From Prevotellaceae bacterium UBA1743 (GTDB taxonomy: Bacteria > Bacteroidota > Bacteroidia > Bacteroidales > Bacteroidaceae): 11,257 nt of DNA. The position numbers and the translations under genes were made by a program. The notes beneath the pieces were generated by a model. The model saw nothing but the letters and a program-made list of their open reading frames with translations. It was not told the DNA's origin and made no database searches. Where the stretch lies: positions 1-11,257 of the forward strand of contig DCHV01000049.1 of NCBI GenBank assembly GCA_002314945.1, in the 5' to 3' direction. This document shows positions 1 through 7,816 of the stretch, in pieces. The stretch's first letter is position 1, and every line of letters starts with the position of its first letter.

Positions 1-209
1 CGATAGCTTCCTCAACTCCTCGCAGCAACTACTTTGTTACAGAATGGGCGGGAGTTTGTTACAAGTGATACAGGGGTGGGAATATCTGCATACCTTTACA
101 ACGCACACATAAGGCAGATATAAGTCAGCGATAAGGAATACGTTATGGCCACGGTATTCTTCCTGTATGCTTGCGAAATATCATGTTGAACCCTGCTGGG
201 TAAAAGACT
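1..209. other. Left-edge non-coding stretch, no supported gene
   Basis: I see no convincing gene here. One plus-strand frame is open from base 2 to a TAA at 110-112 and could be the tail of a gene that starts left of the window, but its residues resemble nothing I recognise. The nine-base word TTTGTTACA occurs twice in the same orientation, at 33-41 and 55-63, 22 bases apart, about two helical turns. A weak match to the Bacteroidetes -7 box, TACCTTTA, lies at 91-98 on the plus strand. The 3' end of the DUF4405 gene faces this stretch, but I find no strong terminator; the only hairpin (ACCC/GGGT near 191-201) has a four-base stem and no T-run. Confidence 0.4.
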
Positions 210-632
210 CTACCTCCGAATATGCCTCACACAGAAATGGTAGACACCGACGATGAGGCAAAGATAACCAGAAACGGCATGTGTGAAGCCTGATACATGC
301 GTCTTGCTGATGGTTACAAACACGCCTGATACAAGAAGTGTAATGAGAGTCAGGAGCAAGAACAGGGAGTCCTTCTTTCTTGCTTTCAGATTGCGAGGCA
401 GGGTTCGGAACCATCCCCAATGGTGCTTGAAATGAATGAGAGCGAGGGTGGTAAAGACTAAGACAAGGCTGATATGGGTACTTAGCCAGATACTGTGTCC
501 CGACTGTTGCTGATGCTCCACAACGCCATCCAATATCTGACCTGATACGGCCGTGAGGACTACGAAAAGAAGCAGAAGGTGATCCACCAAATTCTGCAGA
601 GAATGCTTGTGAGTTTCTGTCGATTGTTTCAT
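210..632 (-). CDS. DUF4405-like four-helix integral membrane protein
   Basis: This is a small inner-membrane protein of 140 residues with four hydrophobic segments, at roughly residues 12-33, 46-68, 85-105 and 113-135. Histidines recur in or beside the helices: VDHLLLL in helix 1, STHISL and HFKHHW around helix 2, FTHAVSG and YHFCVRH in helix 4. That pattern fits DUF4405-type proteins, which resemble di-haem cytochrome b-like membrane domains; haem binding here is inference. The frame stays open up to 689, but the ATG at 630-632 is preferred. It is followed by a polar start (MKQSTETHKHS) before helix 1, and the -7 promoter box at 663-670 would leave the 689 start untranscribed. The gene diverges from the DUF418 gene with about 117 bases between starts. 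Its family name rests on topology and histidine placement, so it is moderately sure. Confidence 0.7.
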   Translation of the reverse strand: MKQSTETHKHSLQNLVDHLLLLFVVLTAVSGQILDGVVEHQQQSGHSIWLSTHISLVLVFTTLALIHFKHHWGWFRTLPRNLKARKKDSLFLLLTLITLLVSGVFVTISKTHVSGFTHAVSGYLCLIVGVYHFCVRHIRR

Positions 633-662
633 AAATAGGGGAATAAAACATCCATTGTGACG

Positions 663-670
663 CAAAGATA
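663..670 (-). promoter_or_regulatory. Bacteroidetes -7 box for the DUF4405 gene
   Basis: On the minus strand this reads TATCTTTG, an exact match to the TAnnTTTG -7 element. Transcription would start a few bases downstream, near 656, giving a leader of about 24 bases before the ATG at 632. I see no TTTG at the expected -33 position, so only half the promoter is visible. Confidence 0.5.
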
Positions 671-715
671 TGACATTATCGATGTTCACATTGCATAAAT
701 CTATATGTATTTAAC

Positions 716-744
716 TATTTTTTGTACAATTTTCATTACTTTTG
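716..744 (+). promoter_or_regulatory. Candidate promoter for the DUF418 gene (two overlapping -7 options)
   Basis: TACTTTTG at 737-744 matches TAnnTTTG exactly but ends only five bases before the ATG at 750, which would make the mRNA leaderless or nearly so. An alternative, TATTTTTTG at 716-724, has one extra spacer base. It would give a leader of about 20 bases, with a TTG at 691-693 as a stretched -33 element. Neither has the ideal -33 spacing, so which one is used is unresolved. Confidence 0.35.
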
Positions 745-749
745 CAACC

Positions 750-1892
750 ATGAAAACAACTCGTATTGGTGTAGTGGATAGTCTTCGGGGGTTTGCTGTC
801 ATAGGCATTATCATCATCCATTTTCTCGAGCACCTCAATTTCTACAGTTTCCCCGAACCCACAGCATTTGACCAAGGACTGTGGGACACCGTGTTCTATC
901 TGGGTGCAAGCAAGATGTACGCCATCTTTGCCTTGCTCTTCGGCCTCAGTTGCTACATCATGCACAACAACCAGGAGAAGAAGGGATACGACTTCCGTCC
1001 CCGTTTTGCATGGCGTATGGTGTTGCTCTTCCTCTGGGGGTTGCTCGACCTTGTGTTCTTCAATGGTGATATTCTCTGTACGTATGCCGTGATAGGTCTG
1101 TTGCTGATTCCCATGGTCAAAGCTTCCGACCGAGTACTTTGGGCCGTCATTCTACTCATGGCCATTCAACCCATCGAGGTGGTGTATATGATAATGGGGT
1201 TGATTGACCCGACAACAGCACCGATGGACATCGACATCAGCGAGAGCTGGGGTGCCTGCCATCAGGCGTGCCTCGAAGGGAGTTTCTGGGATGTAGCAAG
1301 GGTTAATCTACTGAACGGGTTACAAATCAACTTCGGATGGGCCATTGCACACGGTCGCCTGACTCAGACGCTGCTGATGTTCACCATCGGTATGCTTATT
1401 GGTCGCAAGCGTCTGTTCCTCGACGAGGATGGGCATCTGAAAACCTGGGAAAGGATTCTGGCAGTTTCTGTATTCGCTTTTGCCGTGATGCAGGTAGCAC
1501 TTTTCCATCAGCCGGAGAATCTAAATCCCGCTGTAGCAAACAGCCTTGACATACAACTGAATGCATGGAGAAACCTCGCCATGACCATGATATATGTGTC
1601 AGGCATCACGCTCCTGTATTACCGTACACGTGCATCGAAAGCCCTTGACGGATTGAGATATATAGGAAAAATGAGTCTTTCCGACTATCTCCTACAATCG
1701 ATAGTGGGAGGTTTCCTCTTCTATAATTGGGGATTGAATCTCCATACAGTTTGCCGACACTCGTACAGTTTCGTGCTGGCTATCCTCTTCCTCATAGTGC
1801 TTCATTTCTTCTGCCGCTACTGGACGACCCATCACAAACGAGGCCCCCTCGAGGAATTGTGGTATCGCATGACTTGGCTCGGCTCGAAGTAG
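750..1892 (+). CDS. DUF418 (YeiB-type) multi-pass membrane protein
   Basis: This is a 380-residue inner-membrane protein with about eight to ten hydrophobic segments. The N-terminus, VVDSLRGFAVIGIIIIH (residues 8-24), is the typical opening of membrane acyltransferase-like proteins (heparan acetyltransferase/DUF1624 type). The C-terminal half carries DUF418 signatures: IGKMSLSDYLLQSI at 305-318 and GPLEELWYRM at 365-374. YeiB-like proteins have no firmly assigned reaction; transfer of an acyl group to a cell-surface or periplasmic acceptor is the usual guess and is inference. The frame is open from 705, but the ATG at 750 is chosen because the family opens this way and the stretch before it contains promoter-like sequence. 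The gene converges on the GH125 gene with only four bases between the stop codons, so the two 3' ends must transcribe into each other. Confidence 0.85.
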   Translation: MKTTRIGVVDSLRGFAVIGIIIIHFLEHLNFYSFPEPTAFDQGLWDTVFYLGASKMYAIFALLFGLSCYIMHNNQEKKGYDFRPRFAWRMVLLFLWGLLDLVFFNGDILCTYAVIGLLLIPMVKASDRVLWAVILLMAIQPIEVVYMIMGLIDPTTAPMDIDISESWGACHQACLEGSFWDVARVNLLNGLQINFGWAIAHGRLTQTLLMFTIGMLIGRKRLFLDEDGHLKTWERILAVSVFAFAVMQVALFHQPENLNPAVANSLDIQLNAWRNLAMTMIYVSGITLLYYRTRASKALDGLRYIGKMSLSDYLLQSIVGGFLFYNWGLNLHTVCRHSYSFVLAILFLIVLHFFCRYWTTHHKRGPLEELWYRMTWLGSK

Positions 1893-1896
1893 GAAT

Positions 1897-3339
1897 TCAG
1901 TCAGCGTACATCTTCAGAATCAGTTCACCCAACAAGGTATTTGCCCATGCAAACCATGCACGGGTGAAGTCCTTGGCATCATCCTTGTTGAAGGATTCGT
2001 GCATGAAGCCTGTATCGCCATCGGTCTTGAGAATCTCCCGGAGACACCATTCCTGTTCGGCACGGTCCTCGGTCGTGAGAGCCTTCATCACGAGACTCAT
2101 CGGCCAAGGCTTGTCCAAGCCACAATGAGGGCCGCCAATACCCTCTCCTGCCTTGCCACGGAAGAAATAGGGGTTATCCTCGCTCCACACGAACTTGCGT
2201 GTATTCTGATAGATAGGATCGTCCATCCTGACATCGGTGAGATAAGGGAGGCACAGGAGGCTCGGAGCGTTGCTATCATCCATAAGAAGGGTGCTGCCAA
2301 AACCATCCACCTCGAAAGCATATATCTTGCCATACTGAGGATGCTCTACCACGGCATACTTCTGGAGTGCCTGATCCACCTGAGTAGCCATCTGCTCGCA
2401 CTCACCCGCCATGACGTTCTCCTTGTTTACCTCGCGCAGAATGGTTGCAGCCTTGCGCAATACGCTCACAGCAAAGAAATTGCTTGGTACAAGATAGGGG
2501 AAGATGGTACAATCGTCGGAGGGGCGGAAGGCACTGGCTATAAGCCCGCAGGCCTTACCCGGATGACCATATCCGTTGTTGCTCCTGGTGTCGTGCATTG
2601 CCTCGGTAACACGACGGAAATGATAGGCGGTCTTGGTGCCGTTCCAGTTCTGCTGCTCACGGAATGTATCGACAATCAGTCGAATAGCCTTCAACCAACG
2701 CTCGTCGAAGATGGAATCATCACCCGTAAGTTGCCAGTATGCGTATGCCAGACGTATGGGGTAGCACAGGGAATCTATCTCGTATTTGCGTTCATGGAGT
2801 TCCTTCTTCATATCTGTCTCGTCGGAAGCCCATTCGCCACCCGTAGGACCCATATTGAACGCATTGGCATAGGGGTCGATGAGGATGCAAGCCAACTGAC
2901 GACGCACCACACCCCGAATAAGATGTCTCATAGCGTCATCCTCCTTCATATACCGAAGATAAGGCCATACCTGTGCGGCACTATCGCGAAGCCACATAGC
3001 GTGGATATCACCTGTATAGACAAAGGTATCGTCATCACCATCCGCTGTCTTGGAGTAATGCACGGTAGTATCGAGGGTGTTGGGCAGACAGTTTTGGAAC
3101 ATCCAGAAAAGCTTGGGATCAACAGCCGTGAGTTTATCCCTGAGAGAGGCTATCTGCCGCTCGATGGCATCACTCTTGAAGAGCCTTTCCGACTCGACTG
3201 GACGGAGGTCCTTGATCGTACTCTGCACAGCAACCTGTTCCTTCTTCTTGGCAGGTTCGGGCATCTCGTCATACCACATCGTGGAAGCATAATTTGAGAG
3301 GGGCAAGCCCATCATCAATGATAAAAGAATTTTCTTCAT
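1897..3339 (-). CDS. GH125 exo-alpha-1,6-mannosidase, secreted
   Basis: This 480-residue protein belongs to GH125 (formerly DUF1237), metal-independent inverting exo-alpha-1,6-mannosidases that trim N-glycans and alpha-mannan backbones. An N-terminal signal peptide (MKKILLSLMMGLPLSNYA, probable cleavage near residue 18) sends it to the periplasm or beyond. Family motifs run the full length: GDIHAMWLRDSA (110-121), IDPYANAFN (154-162), YGHPGKACG (257-265), FRPSDD (271-276), YAFEVDGFGS (340-349), GGPHCGLDKPWPM (402-414) and FMHESFNKDD (445-454). From memory of characterised members, the general acid lies in the RPSDD motif and the base is the Glu of HESF; both are present. The frame extends upstream to 3657 but there it overlaps the preceding gene, so the ATG at 3339 with its signal peptide is the start. 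It follows the 727-residue hydrolase by 17 bases and is last in the operon. Confidence 0.95.
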   Translation of the reverse strand: MKKILLSLMMGLPLSNYASTMWYDEMPEPAKKKEQVAVQSTIKDLRPVESERLFKSDAIERQIASLRDKLTAVDPKLFWMFQNCLPNTLDTTVHYSKTADGDDDTFVYTGDIHAMWLRDSAAQVWPYLRYMKEDDAMRHLIRGVVRRQLACILIDPYANAFNMGPTGGEWASDETDMKKELHERKYEIDSLCYPIRLAYAYWQLTGDDSIFDERWLKAIRLIVDTFREQQNWNGTKTAYHFRRVTEAMHDTRSNNGYGHPGKACGLIASAFRPSDDCTIFPYLVPSNFFAVSVLRKAATILREVNKENVMAGECEQMATQVDQALQKYAVVEHPQYGKIYAFEVDGFGSTLLMDDSNAPSLLCLPYLTDVRMDDPIYQNTRKFVWSEDNPYFFRGKAGEGIGGPHCGLDKPWPMSLVMKALTTEDRAEQEWCLREILKTDGDTGFMHESFNKDDAKDFTRAWFAWANTLLGELILKMYAD

Positions 3340-3356
3340 ATTCTGTTTTGTTTGTG

Positions 3357-5540
3357 TTATTTCAATCCTTTTTCTTCCACCAAGAACAACGATTGCGAAG
3401 GCTCCAGATGAAGCAGGAAGGAGGTCGTGCCATCGTTTTTGCACAATTCCATCTTCGCTACAGAACCCGAATGAGGATCCATCAGCCATGCATCCTGCAT
3501 GGAATGCCTCAACTGGATGTTGCATGTAGCAGGAGTAGAGTCGATATTTCCAAAATAATAGACCTGAGCACCCTGAACCTCCTTGTGGATATAATTGAAG
3601 GGATGGTCGGTCGTCGAGAAGGCCACATCCGGGATATGAGTATCTTCCGACAGGCATTCCTGCAGTGCCTTCGGAGTGGGATTTTCCACAAAAAAGGCAT
3701 TCTCGCGCTGAAGCATTTGTGCTACAAGCGATTGTATTTCCTCGTTCGTAGCACTATCGTCAGCCGACAGAGATGGTATTTGCGTCGTAAAGATAACGGT
3801 AGCACCTTTCTCACAGGCCTGTGCTATCTTATGCAAGTTGGCGGACGTAATGACTTTTACTCCCGGCAACAGAATCACATGGAAGTTTTCGGTATTGATG
3901 GGATTCTGCATAACGAGCATCCCATCGTCCTCCACCCGACATCGGTCATCGAGCACCTCGGGATGCACATAGGTAAAGTCACGCCCCAACGAATCCGTGA
4001 GGATGGAAGTCACCAGAGGATAATCAGTACCAGGCACCACTACCCCACCTGCATACTCACCCAGTTCACCATCCAGATGATGACCCGCCTGAAGCGTATG
4101 AATGGGATAGAGCACGGCTATGTCGGCAATATGGCGACCGGGGCGTGCCAACATATACCGTAAACGAGCCAAGAAGGTGTTGAATGCAGGCAGTTCCTGC
4201 TGATATAGCGGGTTGCGCCACGACAGTTCGGGAAGAAACGAAACATCCTCATCGTTGTACCATACGGCATGAGGAATCAGGTTGTTGATACCTTTGGTAA
4301 ACTGTTCGATAGCTATCTGGTACATCTCGGACATCGGCAGATTACCCATGGCTCCATAGGTCTCGGACATCACATCCGTATGATCCCAATTCTGAGCCGA
4401 ACTGGATACGACCTTGTAATAGAGTTCCGCGGGACGCGCTCCTCCTATCTTGTCTATACCAGGCATCGTCATGTATTTCCCATCGAGCATAAGGTCACCC
4501 GACACGCTGGTGGTATTGGCCACTTCCTCCTGATCCTGATGACCAGTACTGAGGATATGATGAGCAGTAGCCCATTCAGCCAAGACACGCATGAATCCTT
4601 CGGCATACAACTGGGCACGCAAGCCAAACATCATATTGCGCTGGCGAGCCGTCTCACCACCCATATCATACCACAAGGCTGGGTACAAAGTGTCGGGCGC
4701 ATAGCCATATCTCTGCTCAAACTCCTCGTTGAAACGCTCTGACCATATCCTACCATGGGCACGATAGAGTGTGGGTTCGTCGAAGAATGTGGATGTAATG
4801 GTCGTACCAAAGGCATTAGGGAAATGCCGATAATATTGTTCGTGAGTATCTTCCACAAACAACTTCACGGCCTCGGGATCCAAATAATCCACAAGGGGTG
4901 CTCCATCGATGACACAACGGAAGGTCATCACTTTCCATTTTCCTTGTTCGGAAGGAGTCCATTCCAATCGTTCCTGGTGGATGAAGTTACGTAGATTGGC
5001 CGTATGACCAAGTGCCGTATCGACAGCTACCACCGCCATCAAGGTTCCTGGAGCATCCCGAAGATCCAAGACAAACGGTTCGTCATTCGAGACTTCATAT
5101 TCCTGTTTATCCAGCCGCTTGAGGGTACATCCCGGATGGTTGTTCATGAAGGTAGGTACTCCGTTGGCATTGTAAGCTCCCATACTGCCACTGGGGAATC
5201 CGTACTCATCGTAAAGGGATAGTTGGCAACCCATCTGACGCGCCTTGTCGATCACCTGACCATACAAGGTGAAATATTCCTCCGAGAGATAATTAGGTTG
5301 GAAATTCGCTCCAAAGGGCAGGATAGCACATCCTCCATAGCCGTCCGTTTCTATCATGTGCTGCAGATTATCCTCCAGTACATCTCCCGACACGGTCGTA
5401 TTGTTCCAGAACCAAAGAGGAACAGGGTGCCACTTTGTCTCTGGCTGACGGAAGCCTTCCTCCGAATAAGGTGACACACCACAAGAGGAATCAAACAAAG
5501 CCAGTACTATTACCCCCAAAAAGGATTTCCCAAACTTCAT
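3357..5540 (-). CDS. Putative lipoprotein glycoside hydrolase, GH106-related, substrate unknown
   Basis: This 727-residue exported protein has a hydrophobic leader ending in FDSSC, with Cys20 as the likely lipidation site. The lipobox is relaxed, as is common in this phylum. The N-terminal two thirds resemble a TIM-barrel hydrolase of the large, loosely assigned group related to GH106 alpha-rhamnosidases. Visible motifs are PVPLWFWNN (39-47), GYGGC (67-71), LYDEYGFPSG (109-118), FFDEP (252-256), MSETYGA (391-397) and the GINNLIPHAVWY segment (417-428). Residues about 470-590 look like an alpha/beta Rossmann- or GATase-like domain (ADIAVLYPIHT; FHVILLPGVKVI). A beta-rich tail follows. Glu255 and Glu393 are plausible catalytic residues by position only. 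It starts 18 bases after the GH92 stop and ends 17 bases before GH125, so it is co-transcribed with two alpha-mannosidases. It may remove a cap or branch from a mannose-containing glycan, but sequence does not give the sugar. Confidence 0.75.
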   Translation of the reverse strand: MKFGKSFLGVIVLALFDSSCGVSPYSEEGFRQPETKWHPVPLWFWNNTTVSGDVLEDNLQHMIETDGYGGCAILPFGANFQPNYLSEEYFTLYGQVIDKARQMGCQLSLYDEYGFPSGSMGAYNANGVPTFMNNHPGCTLKRLDKQEYEVSNDEPFVLDLRDAPGTLMAVVAVDTALGHTANLRNFIHQERLEWTPSEQGKWKVMTFRCVIDGAPLVDYLDPEAVKLFVEDTHEQYYRHFPNAFGTTITSTFFDEPTLYRAHGRIWSERFNEEFEQRYGYAPDTLYPALWYDMGGETARQRNMMFGLRAQLYAEGFMRVLAEWATAHHILSTGHQDQEEVANTTSVSGDLMLDGKYMTMPGIDKIGGARPAELYYKVVSSSAQNWDHTDVMSETYGAMGNLPMSEMYQIAIEQFTKGINNLIPHAVWYNDEDVSFLPELSWRNPLYQQELPAFNTFLARLRYMLARPGRHIADIAVLYPIHTLQAGHHLDGELGEYAGGVVVPGTDYPLVTSILTDSLGRDFTYVHPEVLDDRCRVEDDGMLVMQNPINTENFHVILLPGVKVITSANLHKIAQACEKGATVIFTTQIPSLSADDSATNEEIQSLVAQMLQRENAFFVENPTPKALQECLSEDTHIPDVAFSTTDHPFNYIHKEVQGAQVYYFGNIDSTPATCNIQLRHSMQDAWLMDPHSGSVAKMELCKNDGTTSFLLHLEPSQSLFLVEEKGLK

Positions 5541-5558
5541 ATCGTGAAGAGCTTGTTT

Positions 5559-7715
5559 TTAGAAATATACATCCAGCGTACCACCAGACATAATCTGTTC
5601 GTGAGTAATCTGAGGGGTCTTGAGTTTCTGTCCATTCAGGACAAATTTCTTTACGCACACATTCTGTGCACTTCCATTATGGCTGCGGATGACAAAACTC
5701 TTTTCATTGGGAAGGGGGATAGTAGCTTCCTCCACGATAGGAGAACCCAACTGATAGATACCGCCACAAGGCTCTACCTGATAAAGTCCCAAAGCCGACA
5801 TGATATACCAAGCCGACATTTGACCCACATCCTCGTTGCCGCACAGGCCTGCTGGCTGATCAGTATATAGTTCGTCCATCACCCTACGTACCAAAGCCTG
5901 TGTCTTCTCGGGTTGCCCGGCATAGTTGTACATATACAGGTCGTGATGACTTGGCTCATTGCCATGGGCATATTGTCCGATAAGTCCCGAGATATCGACA
6001 GCTGCTCCTTCACCCAAGTCGCTGTCAGCGGCCAGAAGGCTATCCATCTTGGCTGCAAAGGCCTTCTTCCCTCCCATGAGTTCAATAAGTCCATTCACGT
6101 CGTGAGGTACAAGGAAACTATAGTGCCAGGGATTTCCTTCGGTATAGTCCTTCGTCTGATGGGAAGGATTGAAGTCGGAGGGAAGGGGGCGGAACTGTCC
6201 CTTCTTGTCGAGAGCCCGCATACAACGGACACGCTCGTCCCAATGTTTCTTGTAGTTCATACTCAGATTGTAGAACTTGACACTATCTTCCTTGTGTCCC
6301 AGCATACCAGCCACACGAGCCACGCTCCAACTGGCCAGATAGTACTCCAAGTTCTTGGCGACTACTTCCTCCTCCGTATCGTCGTAAGGCAGATAACCCA
6401 ATTTGGAAAGGTTGTCCTTGCCACGCAGAGGGCACTTTGTATCCGGATCATATTCGGTAGGCAGCATACTCACCTTGAGTGCATTGTAGGCATCCTCCAT
6501 GTGTTCCTCCTCACACAAACCCTTCAGAATAATGTCGGCCAAGACAGGTACAGCAGGTTCGCCCACCATCGTGTAGGTCTCATTGCTCGTAAGGTGCCAA
6601 ACAGGAAGTTCGCCCCACTGGTGGAAGATATCCATCATCGTATGGACATAATCGCGCATACGATCCTGGAGTATAAGAGTAGCCAAGGGATGGGCGGCAC
6701 GATACGTATCCCACAGACTCCATGTAGTGAGCGTGAGATGGTCGGCACCACGGTGAATCTGGAAATCAGATCCCATGTAATCCCCCGTACAGTCGCACCA
6801 TACCTGAGGTGCCACCATATAATGGTACATAGCGGTATAGAAAATGGTTTTCTCGCGATCGGTACGGAAAGAAGCCTGTACACGTCCCAACTGCTCGTTC
6901 CATTGCTGAGTAGCCTGTTCACGGGCGGCATTGAAGTCAAAGACACGTCCCGTCTCCACATTCATATTGAGCATGGCATTGGCCTCACTGGTAGGAGAGA
7001 GTGCCACCTTGGCCAAAATCTGTTCCCCAGGAGCAATCTCGAAAGTGGCTTGTCCGTAACGTGCGTTGATATCCTCCGACATCCAGTTGTGGATCGGCTG
7101 AGAGAAACGGATGCAGAAATAGATACGCTTATCCTCGGCCCACCCTCTCATACGACGATATCCCGTCAAGGTGCACTCATCCAGAGGCACGACGCGCGTT
7201 TCGAGTGTCTCACCATTCACACCATTTTCCAAGTCGATGATGATACGGGCATTGTTACTGCCACGAGGGAACGTGAAGCGGTAAAGACCCACACGACAGG
7301 TACTGGTCATTTCTGCCTGAATACCGAATCGTTCCAAGAGGACACTATAATATCCAGGTTTCGCCACCTCGTGCTCGTGACTGTAACTGCTGGCCAAACC
7401 CTCGCGATTCAGTTCCAAATCACCGTATGCAGGCATGAGGCATACATCACCCAAGTCGCCACAACCAGTACCGCTCAGGTGCATCTGTCCGAAACCGATG
7501 ATTTTCTTTCCGTCGTAATGATAGCCAGAGCACCAATCCCATCCCTCTTCCAACTGGGTGGGACCTGCATTGACCATACCAAAGGGCACATTAGCCCCAA
7601 CAAAAACATGTCCATGATCTCCCGACCCAATAAGCGGATTCACATAGTCAGTCAGATTCTGTGCCATTGCAGACATACCCGTCATGCAAAGAGCCAAAAG
7701 TGTAGTGTATTTCAT
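5559..7715 (-). CDS. GH92 calcium-dependent exo-alpha-mannosidase, secreted
   Basis: This full-length GH92 protein of 718 residues removes terminal alpha-mannose with inversion, using bound calcium. A signal peptide ends at AMA-Q (residues 16-19). The N-terminal beta-sandwich starts with VNPLIGSG (25-32), followed by NVPFGMVNAGP (42-52) and GFGQMHLSGTGC (74-85). The catalytic (alpha/alpha)6 domain shows SLWDTYRAAHP (333-343), TEGNPWHYSFLVPHD (525-539), HGNEPSHH (584-591) and CGNEDVGQMSAWY (625-637). Glu526 fits the general acid and Asp629 the base region, so activity is expected. Residue 585 is Gly; I recall a Glu before NEP in alpha-1,2-specific enzymes, which may point to another linkage here. 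The gene has its own -7 box and is followed after 18 bases by the 727-residue hydrolase. Linkage preference remains inference; the family call is very sure. Confidence 0.96.
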   Translation of the reverse strand: MKYTTLLALCMTGMSAMAQNLTDYVNPLIGSGDHGHVFVGANVPFGMVNAGPTQLEEGWDWCSGYHYDGKKIIGFGQMHLSGTGCGDLGDVCLMPAYGDLELNREGLASSYSHEHEVAKPGYYSVLLERFGIQAEMTSTCRVGLYRFTFPRGSNNARIIIDLENGVNGETLETRVVPLDECTLTGYRRMRGWAEDKRIYFCIRFSQPIHNWMSEDINARYGQATFEIAPGEQILAKVALSPTSEANAMLNMNVETGRVFDFNAAREQATQQWNEQLGRVQASFRTDREKTIFYTAMYHYMVAPQVWCDCTGDYMGSDFQIHRGADHLTLTTWSLWDTYRAAHPLATLILQDRMRDYVHTMMDIFHQWGELPVWHLTSNETYTMVGEPAVPVLADIILKGLCEEEHMEDAYNALKVSMLPTEYDPDTKCPLRGKDNLSKLGYLPYDDTEEEVVAKNLEYYLASWSVARVAGMLGHKEDSVKFYNLSMNYKKHWDERVRCMRALDKKGQFRPLPSDFNPSHQTKDYTEGNPWHYSFLVPHDVNGLIELMGGKKAFAAKMDSLLAADSDLGEGAAVDISGLIGQYAHGNEPSHHDLYMYNYAGQPEKTQALVRRVMDELYTDQPAGLCGNEDVGQMSAWYIMSALGLYQVEPCGGIYQLGSPIVEEATIPLPNEKSFVIRSHNGSAQNVCVKKFVLNGQKLKTPQITHEQIMSGGTLDVYF

Positions 7716-7747
7716 TCTGTTTTGTTATTTATTGCGATATACTACTG

Positions 7748-7755
7748 CAAAGTTA
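7748..7755 (-). promoter_or_regulatory. Bacteroidetes -7 box upstream of GH92
   Basis: The minus strand reads TAACTTTG, an exact TAnnTTTG match, 32 bases before the GH92 ATG. It lies in the 101-base gap between the GH71/99-like gene and GH92. No TTTG is seen at the -33 spacing, so it may be weak, activator-dependent or secondary to read-through from the gene upstream. Confidence 0.5.
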
Positions 7756-7816
7756 AAGAAAATAATCAAGGAAAGGAGAAAACTCGTAATTAAAAAATTC
7801 TTTGTACAGGCGTTTT

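Noticed and set aside
145..189. Short plus-strand ORF starting MATVFFLYACEISC
   Set aside because: It has fourteen codons, no ribosome-binding or family support, and only a weak promoter-like box nearby.
190..202. Small hairpin ACCC-TGCT-GGGT as terminator of the DUF4405 gene
   Set aside because: The stem is only four pairs and no T-run follows on the minus strand.
181..651. Overlapping minus-strand frame of 156 codons
   Set aside because: It is in a different frame from the DUF4405-like gene, lacks membrane segments or family motifs, and is best read as a shadow.
1924..1968. Inverted repeat TTCACCC/GGGTGAA just past the DUF418 stop as a terminator
   Set aside because: The 31-base loop is long, there is no T-run after it, and it lies in the conserved coding 3' end of GH125, so chance is more likely.
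1999..3297. A 432-codon open frame opposite GH125
   Set aside because: It is antisense to a clear GH125 and its composition is not protein-like. The same applies to the plus-strand frames at 3294-4163 and 8069-9112.
3340..3657. Extension of the GH125 frame by 106 codons upstream
   Set aside because: This part overlaps the C-terminus of the 727-residue hydrolase in another frame, and a proper signal peptide starts at 3339.
5913..7793. A 626-codon open frame on the plus strand opposite GH92
   Set aside because: It lies almost wholly antisense to a full-length GH92 with intact family motifs, its residues resemble no protein family, and similar long antisense frames occur opposite the other hydrolases. 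This is a codon-use effect.
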